Part shown: in pieces, positions 34,815 to 45,692 of the stretch
Layout: the number at the start of each line of letters is the position of its first letter
How positions within the stretch are numbered: the stretch's first letter is position 1
Assembly: GCA_022570795.1 (NCBI GenBank)
Contig: JAKUDP010000004.1
Coordinates: 1 to 64,000, forward strand
Direction: 5' to 3'
Source of the DNA: Sphaerulina vaccinii
Taxonomy: Eukaryota > Ascomycota > Dothideomycetes > Mycosphaerellales > Mycosphaerellaceae
DNA length: 64,000 bases
Position numbers and translations under genes: made by a program
Notes under the pieces: generated by a model
Seen by the model: the letters and a program-made list of their open reading frames with translations, nothing else
Databases searched by the model: none
What the model was told of the DNA's origin: nothing

Positions 34815-36296
34815 ATGACCAGACGATGCCTACAGCTTCTTCCGGAGGAGGTCCTAGACTCGATTATAAAATGGATCGCTCCTTCGATTCAAGCGCACGT
34901 TGACGAGCAACATGATCTATACGATCCTCAGCTTGAAGCCGTGCTACGGAGTCTCGACCCAGAAGCTATCAGACAAGATATGTGCACCTTGGCCAAGCTG
35001 TCACAAGTGTCGAGCCAAATGCATCGAATCTGCGAGCCTGTACTATATCAACAATTCCCTGGTCATCAGATTATCAATAATATCCGTCAGTGGTTGACAG
35101 CAATGGTTGCCAGACCTGGTCGAGCTCGACACGTGAAGCATATCACAGTGCATGATTTCCCGACGTCCGCGCCTAATGCTGTTATAGATCTATCAGATCG
35201 CGCAATCTTTTCAGCTTCTGGCACTCTTTACGATCAAATACTACCACAACTACTACACCTGATTCGAGACGCTGGACTCTCTGGTACTGCCGGCCAACGA
35301 TCTGTAATTCCGAGTCTGACGCTGGAAGATGCGCTTATGACAAGTCATCAGCGAGATGAAAACACGAATCTTGATCTAATGTACGCTCTCCTCCTCCTGG
35401 CATGTCGAAAGCGCAAGTCACTCGATTTATGTCCCAAGGAATCCCATGAATTTCGGCATTCTCTGCTCCGCATTGTATTTGAACCTGCAGCTGGCCGGAT
35501 CGACAAGGTTCGCGTGATCGGACAAATCAAGGAGGCAAGACACGGACCAGGAAGTGTACAAGTACTGGCGCAGTTCAAGGCACCAGAGCTGAGAGACATA
35601 GTAAATGTCAACCGTGGCTTCTCCGTGATGAGCGGCCTCTTTGATCCTCGCGTGCACACTACGATCGAACATCTTCCAACACCGAAATGGTCTGGCATCC
35701 ACCGCATTGTCTTCCAGGATTGCGAGGTTGACTCGCAACAACTACGAAAGATTCTCATCATCAGCCCGCCTTTGACCTCGCTTGAGTTTAGATCGAGCAC
35801 TGGTAAAGAGCTCAGGAGGCCCAACACTCCTAGAAGGCCACTTCGTGAGTATGGTACTAGCCTCGAGCGTCTTGTCTACGACGCGGGCAGTGGCGTCTCT
35901 GAGTCGGACATTAGTGACGACATCGGGTTGGGCTACTTTAGAGGTCTTGGAAGTCTCCGCTGCTTTAAAAAGCTGACGACTCTTGTCGTCATTCCTTGGA
36001 CTATGCTTACACCCATAGAATACAATGATGAGGAATGGGGCACAGAGGAGGATCCGAAGCATCTTGTGAACCTATTACCAGAAAGTCTGCAAAGCCTCTT
36101 CATCATACCATGCGATGCACCTGGTCATCTTATCGATCTCAAGCAAGAATTAGACATGATCAAGAAGAGACCTTGCTTTTCGGGTCTAAAGATCGAGGTT
36201 CTGGAAAGACAGAAGATTTCCTATCCCCAGCGAAGAGCTTCCACTCCCCAGCGAAGTGCTTCCCCTCAGCCAATCGAAATAATTGAATTGGATTGA
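34815..36296 (+). CDS. F-box-like protein, intact paralogue
   Basis: A single exon encodes 493 aa. The N-terminal 40 residues (LQLLPEEVLDSIIKWIAPSI) resemble an F-box. LSQVSSQMHRICEPVLYQQFPGH follows, then a long region with leucine-rich, repeat-like segments (WSGIHRIVFQDCEVDSQQLRKIL) ending in a Ser/Pro-rich tail. F-box proteins recruit substrates to SCF ubiquitin ligases through Skp1; the substrate here is unknown. The start is the ATG just before the F-box-like segment. The paralogue at 32348 is decayed, and a hAT MITE lies 195 bp upstream of this start and may contribute promoter sequence. Confidence 0.75.
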   Translation: MTRRCLQLLPEEVLDSIIKWIAPSIQAHVDEQHDLYDPQLEAVLRSLDPEAIRQDMCTLAKLSQVSSQMHRICEPVLYQQFPGHQIINNIRQWLTAMVARPGRARHVKHITVHDFPTSAPNAVIDLSDRAIFSASGTLYDQILPQLLHLIRDAGLSGTAGQRSVIPSLTLEDALMTSHQRDENTNLDLMYALLLLACRKRKSLDLCPKESHEFRHSLLRIVFEPAAGRIDKVRVIGQIKEARHGPGSVQVLAQFKAPELRDIVNVNRGFSVMSGLFDPRVHTTIEHLPTPKWSGIHRIVFQDCEVDSQQLRKILIISPPLTSLEFRSSTGKELRRPNTPRRPLREYGTSLERLVYDAGSGVSESDISDDIGLGYFRGLGSLRCFKKLTTLVVIPWTMLTPIEYNDEEWGTEEDPKHLVNLLPESLQSLFIIPCDAPGHLIDLKQELDMIKKRPCFSGLKIEVLERQKISYPQRRASTPQRSASPQPIEIIELD

Positions 36297-36400
36297 GCTT
36301 CGATCGCAAGCCACTCAGTAGGCACATTCGAGGAAATTTGAGAGCAGTGCTTCTCTCGGGGAACGCTATGTTTGGTGTTATCATTCGTAGGAACACTGCA

Positions 36401-38356
36401 TCAATGATTATCTCTCGGCATCTCCACCTTCTGCGCAACTCTCTGAAACCGCACCGCCCTCTTAAACACCATACCCTCACTCAAAGGCCCAACCTCCCTC
36501 CTAAACAAGTCCTGATAAGGAGTATGGCTCTCAATCATCTTATACCCACCACCCGCCAACAAAACCTTTCTCCTCTCAGCAATCACAGCCTCATCAACCA
36601 ACAACAAAACCTTCCTCTTAGTCAAATCGACCCTCAACCAATCACCATCCTTCAATATCGCCAAATTCCCATTCTCAGCCGCCTCAGGACTAGCATTCAG
36701 AATACTCGGACTTCCACTCGTACCAGACTGTCTTCCATCACCGATGCAAGGCAAAGAATACTTCAACCCCTTCTTCAACAGATGAGCCGGAGCAGTCATA
36801 TTAACAACTTCCGCAGCTCCAGGATAGCCAAGTGGTCCAGCACCTCTCATCACCAGAATAGTCCTCTCATCCACATCAGCAGTTTCAATTCTCTTATTAT
36901 AGTCTTCCGGACCATCAAACACGACAGCCTTAGCTTCAAAAGCATTCATATCATCCGGATTCTGAAGGAAAGCTTCGCGGAACTCAGGACTGATAACCGA
37001 AGTCTTCATGATCGCCGAATCGAAAAGATTACCAGTAAGATGCGCAAAGCCAGCATCACGTTTCATAGGCTTATCATAAGACCAGATGACTCTTCGATCC
37101 CAACTCTGCTTGCCCTTCACATTCTCCTCAATACTCCTGCCATTAGCCGTCATCGCATTAGGATGTAGTTTCCCCTGCTCCAAAAGTTCAGCCATAACAG
37201 CAGGAAGTCCACCAGCTCGATAATACTCCTCACACAAGTATTCGCCCGCAGGCTGTACGTTGGCCATGAGCGGGATACCATATCCAATGCGATCCCAATC
37301 ATCCAGATCAAGCGGAACTCCGATATGTTTAGCAATAGCACAAAGATGAATAGGAGCATTCGTACTCCCACCAATAGCCGTATTCGCCACAATGGCATTT
37401 TCAAAAGCTTCCCTTGTCGTGATATCCGAAGGCTTTCGATCGCTGTTCACCATTTCCACGATCTGGAGTCCAGTCTTATACGCACATTGTGCTCGTTCCT
37501 TATACGGCGCTGGAATAGTCGCAGAACCAGGAAGCGCCATACCAAGAGCTTCAGCAAGAGCATTCATAGTCGAGGCAGTGCCCATTGTATTGCAATGTCC
37601 AACACTAGGAGTGCCTCGCGTGACCAGATCTGTCATTTCGTCGTCGTCAATCTCGCCTGCTGCGTGGAGTTCCCGTGCCTTCCAGAGTACAGTCCCAGAT
37701 CCAATAAGGTCGTTGTTCTCCTTCCCATACCCGTTCAACATCGGTCCCACATTCAAACATATTGCCGGAATATTGACCGTACTCGCCGCCATCAAACAAG
37801 CAGGCGTAGTCTTATCACAACCCGTCAGCATCACAACTCCGTCGAACGGGTACGCATACAATAACTCCACAAGCGTCAAATAACTCAAATTCCTATCAAG
37901 CGTAGCCGTAGGCCTCCTACTACTTTCCTGAATAGGATGCGTAGGAAACTCCAACGCAATCCCCCCAGCACTTCTAATACCCTCTCTAACCCTCTTCGCA
38001 AGAGTAGTATGATACTGATTACAAGGAGTGAGATCAGATCCAGAGTTCGCGATTCCAATGATAGGTTTGCCGGACATGAGTTCTTCTTTCGTGAGACCAT
38101 AATTGAGATATCGATCGACGTAGAGAGCTGACATGGCGCGGTCGTCTGGACGGTTGAACCATTTGGAGGATCGGAGGCCTTTGCCGGAATTGATTGTGAG
38201 TTTCGAGATTTGTGATTCTAACTCTTTGGTTCTTGCCCGAAGGGCTGATAGTTCGGTCTTGTAGTCTTCGATGTCAACGATGCTGTTCTGGCTGGCACAG
38301 CCATTTGGTTTGTCTTTGCATCCATTGCAGGCTTCTGAAGTTGTTTGGCAGCTCAT
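36401..38356 (-). CDS. IlvD/Edd-family dehydratase (sugar-acid type)
   Basis: A single exon encodes 651 aa. The family removes water from dihydroxy acids using a [2Fe-2S] cluster and Mg2+. The three cluster cysteines are at Cys112 (SGSDLTPCNQ), Cys180 (LTGCDKTTPAC) and Cys255 (VGHCNTMGT). Their spacing of 68 and 75 residues resembles aldonic-acid dehydratases; Lys182 in CDKT is the carbamylated metal ligand position. The C-terminal half has GRQSGTSGSPSILNASPEAA, diagnostic of the family. The N-terminus adds a Cys-rich stretch (CNGCKDKPNGC) and a short coiled coil (about 28-55), and lacks an obvious mitochondrial presequence. This favours a cytosolic pentonate/hexonate dehydratase over the branched-chain amino-acid enzyme Ilv3. 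Substrate is inference. Confidence 0.88.
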   Translation of the reverse strand: MSCQTTSEACNGCKDKPNGCASQNSIVDIEDYKTELSALRARTKELESQISKLTINSGKGLRSSKWFNRPDDRAMSALYVDRYLNYGLTKEELMSGKPIIGIANSGSDLTPCNQYHTTLAKRVREGIRSAGGIALEFPTHPIQESSRRPTATLDRNLSYLTLVELLYAYPFDGVVMLTGCDKTTPACLMAASTVNIPAICLNVGPMLNGYGKENNDLIGSGTVLWKARELHAAGEIDDDEMTDLVTRGTPSVGHCNTMGTASTMNALAEALGMALPGSATIPAPYKERAQCAYKTGLQIVEMVNSDRKPSDITTREAFENAIVANTAIGGSTNAPIHLCAIAKHIGVPLDLDDWDRIGYGIPLMANVQPAGEYLCEEYYRAGGLPAVMAELLEQGKLHPNAMTANGRSIEENVKGKQSWDRRVIWSYDKPMKRDAGFAHLTGNLFDSAIMKTSVISPEFREAFLQNPDDMNAFEAKAVVFDGPEDYNKRIETADVDERTILVMRGAGPLGYPGAAEVVNMTAPAHLLKKGLKYSLPCIGDGRQSGTSGSPSILNASPEAAENGNLAILKDGDWLRVDLTKRKVLLLVDEAVIAERRKVLLAGGGYKMIESHTPYQDLFRREVGPLSEGMVFKRAVRFQRVAQKVEMPRDNH

Positions 38357-38917
38357 GGTTCCAAACACTCTCCGAAGTGTTGATGTAGAACTTCAGGAAG
38401 CAGTTGAGACGCAGTCCCAGGCTGTAGCAGACTGTGAGTAATTCGCCTACATCCATAGGCCGACTGTCCACCTGCAGACGCAGGTTCGTGTAGCTCGCAT
38501 GTCGCATTGGCTCATAGGTCTCCACTATCGGCGAATCAGCCTATTAAGCATTTAGCCTTGGGGGTCCCTGTGGGGGAGAGCTTACCCGTGACATACTTCT
38601 CCAAGCTGATCTGGGGTTGACCTGATGTTCACGTCTTGTATTGCACTTCCTCCTCGTTACCACAACGCTGTGATGTATCAGCAATGAGATGCACGTAAAG
38701 GGACTCTGTTGTTAGCTCGGCTGATATCAAACACTGGAAGGCAAGACATAGATTCTTTCTTGCAGGAAGTTCTGTTTGCATTCTCGTGTACCTGTTCGAG
38801 CAGTATCGTACGCCACACAAGTATCAAAGTCTGTCACGGCTAATGGGGTATCTCTAGCATACTCTCTTTCCACCAAAAACGCCGGTCTGTTATCCCAATC
38901 CTTGGAGCCAGGTACCT
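38357..38917. other. intergenic, no gene recognised
   Basis: This 561-bp gap holds the dehydratase promoter and the 3' flank of the Nrd1-like gene. Confidence 0.5.
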
Positions 38918-40680
38918 CTATGCGCCGCTGTTCTGGTTGTGCTGTTTCTGGTGTGAATGTGTGCGACTGTGAAGAGTGGGTTGTCCAGCTGTTGCGACCA
39001 GGCAAGTCCTCCTCTGCTGCCTGCCTGCCTCTGCCATTTGCTTGATGGCATCTTGTTTGGCAACACGCGGATCAGCTATGGGAGGCTTTGCTGGAGTTGA
39101 TGCGTTGTCGAGAAAGTGAAGACTGACTCCATGGCGAGTCGTGAAGCCAATGGTCTCCTCGTCGTCATCGTCGTCCGTTGTTACAGAGTGTTTCGGAGTG
39201 CGATTCTCTTCGTTGCTGCTGCCGGACGCCGAACTCGTGCCATCAACATTGAGCATCTCGAAACGGTTTGCGAGTGGTGTCTTCTTGCGGGATGGCTCCG
39301 TCGGCATCGTGTTCTGTACAACTGCACGCGCTGGCAGTGGCTGATCGCACTCATCCGGAAAGAACGAGATCTTACAGCCTCTGTAAGCTGTCCGGCTCAT
39401 CATGCAAGTCTTCGCGAACAAAGCATTGTGCACAGAGTTGCAGTACACATATCCACATCCATCTCTGAACTGGATGTCGATGATCACGAGGCCGTGGATG
39501 TGCTCCATGTCTTCACGGATCTGAGCCTCAGTGAAGCCCTTCTCGACAGCACCTCGAATCAAGATATTGCGAGTCGCTCCATCGGCGACTTTGTTCTGGA
39601 TGTGTCCGTTCAGCTTGGACTGTCGCTCAGCCCAGCGGACTTCAACTCGCTTTCCGTTCAGGTAAATGTCGTTTCGGCGAACCCATGCCAAGTAATCTGC
39701 TGCTGCATCGAGGAAGGTCACAGTCGCACTCTTTTCCGAACGCATGTTGATGCTGAGTAGCTTGCCACCTTTGATCACCGAGCAGAGATCGCGGTAGGTG
39801 GTACGATTGTTGAAGCCGGTGAAGTACAGCGTTCGCATGGCCTGTCCGTTCTTGGCAGCTGTTTCCTCCGTGTCCTGGTCATCATCCATAAAGCTATCAG
39901 CTTCGTCTAGAAAATTACCCTCAACGACGGAAGATGGAGGCTCGCCATAACTGGCGAATCGCTGAGAAGCAGGCACGTTGTTGAAAGTGCGGTGCGTCAT
40001 CGGCGGCATTGGCGAGCGTGTCTCGTTGGGAAACATGCCATCGCCAGGCGTTGGATTGAAGGAAGGAGCAGACACACCAGATCTCCATGGCATGGAGCTG
40101 TATGATTCGTAGTGGTGCAATGGCGGCGGTCCTGGCTGTAGGTATGTCGGCGGCTGGTCGTCGAAGTCGTCCGCCCAGGCGTTCACAGTGGGTTTGCGTT
40201 CCTTCTGTTCGGATTGAGCTGTGCCACTGATGAGGACAGCCAGAGTGTCCGGCGTGACGCCTCCACTGAAGAGCGCATTCTTGAGCAATTGGAACTCTCG
40301 AGAGTCTCGTAGCTGCTCGCAGTATTAGGAACGCGCACTCTCTGAACACACTGGAGGTGTTTCATGGTACGCACAAGGCTGTCGTATTCGGCTCTCGAGA
40401 TGGACACGCTTGCTGGATCTTGCCGACCGAGAATCTGAGTAGAAGTGTGCTCGAATGACATGATTAGCTGTGGTGCGGCGGACACAGAGGTCTGTACTCC
40501 TGGCGATTATATGCTCACAAAGTCTGCTCTATGTGGCACAAACAGGTCAGCGGCTAATCGCAGAGATGGATGGTTTCATGAATCGCGACCCGATAGCAGG
40601 GAGCGTGCATACCTGCGCAGCAACGCGTCGAAATAGGACTTGTCAACAGTCACCTGCGGTCCTGTGGTCATCGTCGCCAT
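38918..40680 (-). CDS. nrd1: Nrd1/Mrn1-like RNA-binding protein
   Basis: Four exons are proposed: 40680-40613, a 10-nt microexon 40528-40519, 40467-40375, and 40312-38918 (introns 84, 51 and 62 nt), giving 521 aa. The N-terminal tandem segments YFDALLRRADF and ISRAEYDSLLRDSREF are the family's short repeated motif. The first is completed only by the microexon and the second only by the third intron. Two RRM-type domains follow: RTLYFTGFNNRTTYRDLCSVI (one residue over is omitted) with VTFLDAAAD, and a second with RDGCGYVYCNS. The tail is acidic and Ser-rich. Fission-yeast Nrd1 and yeast Mrn1 bind mRNAs in stress granules and restrain differentiation. The gene is divergent from BCS1, 240 bp away. 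The last exon's 3' end may be overrun, since the final 30 residues are low complexity. Confidence 0.8.
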
Positions 40681-40920
40681 CGGGAAAGCTGCGAACACAA
40701 GTTGATGTCGTGGGAGTTGTGTTGACTGTGAAGTCGAGGTGTTTGGAGAAGTAGGGAAGCTATGGTTAGCGCGAGCAGGGGTCCGGCGGAAGAAGCCTAG
40801 TCTCTTGGCAGCGTCGATCATGCAAGCTGCTGTTAAGCGAGAAAGCTTCAGAATTGTTCTCCCATTCGACTTCGACTTCGACGCGCCGACTGAGATTCTA
40901 TCCATCTACCGCTCCCCTTG
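40681..40920. promoter_or_regulatory. bidirectional promoter Nrd1-like / BCS1
   Basis: 240 bp separate divergent start codons. No specific site is identified. Confidence 0.5.
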
Positions 40921-42818
40921 ATGGATCACAATGCATCAGTTCCAGTAACGCCACCTATAGCTGATGCGCGTGCCGAGAGTAAGATTCCCTACTATCCAGA
41001 GAAGGATGAGGAAGAAAACATCTCTGAGCGCGAGAGCCTGCCTAGGCGGCGAGCTCGCAGACAGGCAGTGCTCAGAGAGAACGCCTTGTTCAGAGATACT
41101 TGCTAACTTTTGCCTCAGCCGATTCCCCTGCGCATGCGACCAAACAGGATGCCATCAACCAATTGGCCGAGATTGGCAGTGGCGATGGCTCTGTCTGGTC
41201 GCAGCTTCTGAGCAACCCTTTCTTCACAGCAGGCTTCGGTCTTGCTGGCCTGGGAGCCGCCTTGAGATATGGCTCACAAGGTCTCAGAAGGGCTGGCGAC
41301 TTACTACGCCATCGTATGTTGGTAGATCTGGAAATTACCAGACATGACAAGTCTTATCCTTGGGTTCTGGACTGGATGACCAACCATTATCAGAACCAAC
41401 TCGCCCCTACAGGAGGTCGCAAGCAAGTTGGAGTATTGGAGCGGCTTATACAACGCTTCACCCCAGGACTGCATCACCTTCAGATGAACACAGATGTCGT
41501 CAAGACTGCAGGCGGCTCAGTGCAGACAGGTTTTGCTTTGGTCCCAGGACATGGCAGGCATATCTTGCGCTACAAGAATGCTTTCATCGCTGTCAACCGA
41601 GAGCGAGTAGGACGAAGCTTCGACAATGCTGGTAAGCAGTAGTAGGCCACAGGCATCCCCTTTTCCGAATGTCTCACTAAGCTTGAGCCTTCTGTGGCGA
41701 CAAGCTCACAGACAAACCTGCTGAAACACATTCGCATTGTTCAGAGATACTTACTTACCTTTACCTCTTACTACTGCAGGTCAGCCGTTCGAGACTGTCA
41801 AGCTCACCACTCTGTATGCCTATCGCCACATTTTCGAGGACATCTTCCAAGAAGCACATGCGATGGCGATGCAGAGGACGGAAGGCAAGACCGTCATCTA
41901 CACCACTCGCAACATGGGATGGGAAGAATCTGGTCCACCGAAAAGGCGGAGGCCATTTGACTCGGTTGTGCTAGAGCAAGGGCTCTCTGAGCGCATCCTG
42001 AACGATGTACAGGAGTTCCTGCGTGATAGGACATGGTACCTGGATCGCGGGATTCCATACCGTCGAGGTTATCTTCTTCACGGCCCACCAGGTACCGGGA
42101 AGACTTCCTTCGTTCAGGCCCTCGCAGGAGAACTCGATTTCAACATTGCAATGCTAAGCCTGAGCCAGCGTGGGCTTACAGACGACAAACTGAACCATCT
42201 GCTCCTGAATGTGCCCCCACGCACTTTGGTGTTGCTAGAAGACGCGGACGCAGCATTTGGAAATCGTCGACAAGTGGATGATGAAGGTTACGCTGGCGCG
42301 AACGTCACCTTCTCAGGATTGCTTAATGCTTTGGATGGTGTAGCCTCTGCTGAAGAGAGCATCATCTTCATGACGACCAACCACATTGATCGATTGGACG
42401 ACGCTCTGATTCGGCCTGGCAGGATTGATATGCAACTCCACCTTGGTAAGCAAAGTAGCAGCCAGAAGGCATGCTCTCTCTCCGGTGTCTCACCAAGCTC
42501 GCACTGACTAGGGCGCTGAGCTTGAGAACAGACACTAATGAGACAGCCTGCGCTTTCAGAGATACTCACTAACTCTACTCTTTGTTAGGCAAGGCTACAG
42601 AATGGCAGATGGCGAAGCTTTGGGATCGCTTCTATGCTGACAAGGATCCGGAAGGCATTGCCAGGACACAATTCATCCAAAAAGCGAGGGACTTGCAACT
42701 TATTGGCAACGTCAGTACTGCTGAGCTCCAAGGACTGTTTCAATTCAACAAAGGCGACACCGAAGGAGCCATAGCCCTCCTCGATCAACTCGCGGCCATG
42801 AAGACTCGAGGAAAATGA
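40921..42818 (+). CDS. bcs1: BCS1 AAA-ATPase, complex III assembly
   Basis: Exons 40921-40978, 41119-41631, 41780-42445 and 42589-42818 give 488 aa (yeast Bcs1 has 456). Bcs1 sits in the mitochondrial inner membrane and translocates the folded Rieske Fe-S protein into complex III. The membrane segment is at about 52-70 (SNPFFTAGFGLAGLGAALRY). The Bcs1-specific domain follows (HYQNQLAPTGG...; VPGHG), and then the AAA domain with Walker A GPPGTGKTS (292-300), Walker B LVLLEDADAAF (340-350) and the arginine-finger segment LIRPGRIDM. The small C-terminal lobe is on the last exon. All three introns are 140-148 nt, far longer than others here, and share sequence (see repeats). Splice phases restore one continuous frame. 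Confidence 0.95.
40979..41118 (+). repeat. introner-like intron 1 of BCS1
   Basis: This 140-nt intron starts gtaagat. It shares ttcagagatacttgctaac and cctcag at its 3' end with introns 2 and 3, and the segment gcgagctcgcagacagg with intron 2. Confidence 0.75.
41632..41779 (+). repeat. introner-like intron 2 of BCS1
   Basis: This 148-nt intron starts gtaagcagtag. It contains ggcatccccttttccgaatg, tctcactaagctt, agctcacagacaaacctgct and ttcagagatacttacttacc, each with a counterpart in intron 3 or intron 1. Confidence 0.8.
42446..42588 (+). repeat. introner-like intron 3 of BCS1
   Basis: This 143-nt intron starts gtaagcaaagtag. It contains ggcatgctctctctccggtg, tctcaccaagctc and ttcagagatactcactaac, aligned with intron 2 at matching distances from both splice sites. 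Confidence 0.8.
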
Positions 42819-43094
42819 CGATCGCTGGCACGCTCTGTCTCTGCCTTAGACTGCTTGGTGCATTTCTGATCGCAGAGAGCTTTGCTACAGGGATCTATAA
42901 GAGCAATCCTCTCGACTCTCAAACCTACTCCAAAATAACTTGGAGTCCGTTTCTGCTATTATGATCGGAGCAGATTTCTGCGAGAAGCCGGCGACGATCA
43001 AATTCGCCAACCCTCGGATACGACCCGGTCAACAGGCCAATACGAGCAATAGATGAGCGTGTATATATACTTGCTCAACGCAGGACCTCTCCTC

Positions 43095-43804
43095 TCACGA
43101 CGCACCATTCGCCTTCGCCATCGCCGGCCGCACACCAATCCTCATGACATACTTCCCCTCCATCCTTGGAACCACCATTCTCTCCTCAAAGCCACACCTC
43201 GCATAAGTCTTCCAACCAGCTGGACTCGACTCTAGATACGCCTCCGTCCCATCACGATCAACATACTCTCGTAACGACCACTCCATCAACTTGCTCGCAA
43301 CACCTTTACCTTGATGATCCGGATGAACAGCCAAGCCTCTGAGATACCAATAATCAGAACGATCAGCAAAACCCATGTCCTTCTTAGCTTTGCCGAAGTC
43401 TGCCATCATTTCCTCGAAAGCTGCAACTTTCACGAAGTCGGGCATATTCTCCCCGCGCGGGCCATCGTCTCTCTTCTCCGATGTCACAGGACCGTGCCAG
43501 CTTGCATAGCCGAGAATTGTGTTTGTGGTTTCTGTGGAAAGAAAGGTAAGTATGACGGAAGCAGGAAAGACATGTAAGACGACAGGTACACACCATCGAC
43601 AGCTTTAAAGGAATGCTTATTCTCCTCTCCAAGTTGTTTCGTCCACATTTGACGACGCCATTCCTTGTATTCTGCCTTTTGCACTGCAGACATTGGATCC
43701 GGGAACAACGACTTGTTGTGGATATCGTCTTTGAATGCAAGATACCCGATCTCCTGCACTTCTGGGCCATCTTCTGCTGTCGCAGGAACGATCTTAATTG
43801 CCAT
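43095..43804 (-). CDS. GNAT N-acetyltransferase
   Basis: Exon 1 (43804-43594) and exon 2 (43531-43095) flank a 62-nt intron (gtgtgt...ttccacag), giving 215 aa. GNAT enzymes transfer acetyl from acetyl-CoA to an amine. Motif A is visible as LRGLAVHPDHQGKGVASKL (the QxxGxG/A pyrophosphate loop), followed by the C-terminal YLESSPAGWKTYARCGF segment common in fungal small-molecule GNATs. The N-terminus MAIKIVPATAEDGPEV is the usual first strand. Substrate is unknown. The intron is chosen because it joins VDE to TTNTILGYASWH, the expected strand before motif A. Confidence 0.9.
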
Positions 43805-44780
43805 CGTGAAAGATAAGGTAGGTTGCGTCAATCTGATATGGAAGGGAGTCTGTCAATATGAGTTGTATTGTGGTCTACTCGGCATCTTTTTATCTTTTAT
43901 GAGCAATGTTGTTGACTCAAACCTTTAGCTCCGGTCCTGCGACGTTCAGCCGCATGCGCAACGGGATTCGGAATGGATTCACGGAATACCACCATACAAC
44001 CACAATGCATCAGGATACCAATCGAAGGTCGTTGACACCTGCCTGTCTTGGGCGCATCGGCGTTGGTGACACCTCGTCTGCTCAGGCGACAGCATTTCAG
44101 ATGAGCATCCTTGTCCATTGCAGCGATTGTGACTTCGTAGCTGTACGTCAAAGTCGCCGTTCAGGATTTTTCAAACACACCTTCGCATTGTTTCCACCTT
44201 CGAGAGCATTCGACGGCTTCGAAGATTCATGTCCATCAGGCTGCCGCATGTCGTTCTCGAAGAGATGTTCTACGCAGTGGATGCCTAGTCACGAACTCCG
44301 ACAGATGCCGTGGCCAAGAGCAATGAACATAGAATGACAAAAGAGCCAGCGACGCCACGCGAAGGTCTGGAACTTGAAGAGTCGCACTGATGTTATAGCA
44401 TAGACATGAGTACTATGTGTAGTTGCGCCAAGCAGCACGAATCGCAACCTGGTCGAGAGCATTGATGCCAAGTTCAGACATCCTTCTGACCCGACCACTC
44501 CTCTTCCGCCACGCAACAAGACAGGTACCCCATCCGTTCATGTCGCAGCCAAAGCACCTGCTCCATGCTTTGCCAACATGGAGTCCCACGGAGATTGCGA
44601 TGTGATCAAACATAGCTCTCCTCCACGTGACAATTTCACAGGAAGATCCTTGTTGCGAGCATACGCAACTACTCATCTCAAGCCGCCACGTCAAATGTGC
44701 TCAAGACTGTACTTCCCACCACTTCCGCAGTTCCTCACACAAGAACATAAGCCAAGTCCGATCAATCGCGAAGAGAAAGG
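43805..44780. other. intergenic, no supported gene
   Basis: Overlapping frames up to 143 codons lack domains or consistent splice sites. Confidence 0.5.
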
Positions 44781-45692
44781 ATGGCTACAGCTTCCAGGTT
44801 TCACGAACATTTCTCTACTCGAACGAATAGCGACATATCTTCTGACGTATACAAACCACCATCTTTCAGCGCTATCAGGAATGTTGAGAAGGAGATGCCA
44901 GGCAGCAATGAGAAGCGGAAACGTCTAGTGCGCGTACAAGAGCGTGACAGAGCAGCAATGCCACTGGAACAGACCTCCACATTGAACTGCAACGGACTTG
45001 TCTTCAGGAACACCACTTTCGTCCCAAGTGCAGATATGGTACACTTCACCGCTGGTCCGAAGTCCTCTTCAAGAGGTGGAACTCCACGCGACAGAAATCC
45101 CGCGACACTCGGCACTCTAGCAGGCTTCTATCTCCTACCATACGCCTTGCGAAAAGCCGCAGTAGGAGCAGGAGATCGCCTCGAGCAAAGGCAGAGGAAG
45201 AAACAAACACAAGCCAACACGCGCGCTGCAGCAGGACGGTACGACCCGGATGAGTTACAACGACGTCTAGCGACTCCAAGTCTAGGCTCCTCGCTAGACA
45301 TCGATGTACCAGACACGTTCGAAATCGCGGAGGATCATCCTCAATTCGACATTCCACCCGAGCATTTCGAAGATGCACCGGAAGTTGTCGTCGTACATGA
45401 GCCAGAGTGGGACAAAGTAATAGATGATGATGAGAATTGGGAGAGACTTGCTGAAGAGAGTTCTATTCTGAGCTCAAGTAGTGGTAGTTCGAAATTTGGG
45501 ACGAGATTGAGTGATGTGGTGGAGGTGACAGAACTTAGCGAAGTCGGAGACGTCACTTTGCCTCTGCCTGGAGGTGGCACGGAGATGATGGTGAGAGATT
45601 GGTCATCTAGTGAAGGCGAAGAAGAGGATGATGATGAAGAGGAGACAGTAGTAAATGGCGATGACAAGAGGTTGACGTGGAAAGAAGTGTGA
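44781..45692 (+). CDS. hypothetical protein with acidic tail
   Basis: A single exon encodes 303 aa. I do not recognise a family. A short hydrophobic segment (ATLGTLAGFYLLPYALRK, about 107-124) precedes a basic coiled stretch (RLEQRQRKKQTQ). The C-terminal half is acidic and Ser-rich (EEEDDDEEE near 280-288). The long single frame, its codon composition and an ATG at the 5' end support a real gene. The N-terminal third is less certain and a later ATG (residue 39, KEMPGS) is possible. There are no informative neighbours. Confidence 0.55.
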   Translation: MATASRFHEHFSTRTNSDISSDVYKPPSFSAIRNVEKEMPGSNEKRKRLVRVQERDRAAMPLEQTSTLNCNGLVFRNTTFVPSADMVHFTAGPKSSSRGGTPRDRNPATLGTLAGFYLLPYALRKAAVGAGDRLEQRQRKKQTQANTRAAAGRYDPDELQRRLATPSLGSSLDIDVPDTFEIAEDHPQFDIPPEHFEDAPEVVVVHEPEWDKVIDDDENWERLAEESSILSSSSGSSKFGTRLSDVVEVTELSEVGDVTLPLPGGGTEMMVRDWSSSEGEEEDDDEEETVVNGDDKRLTWKEV

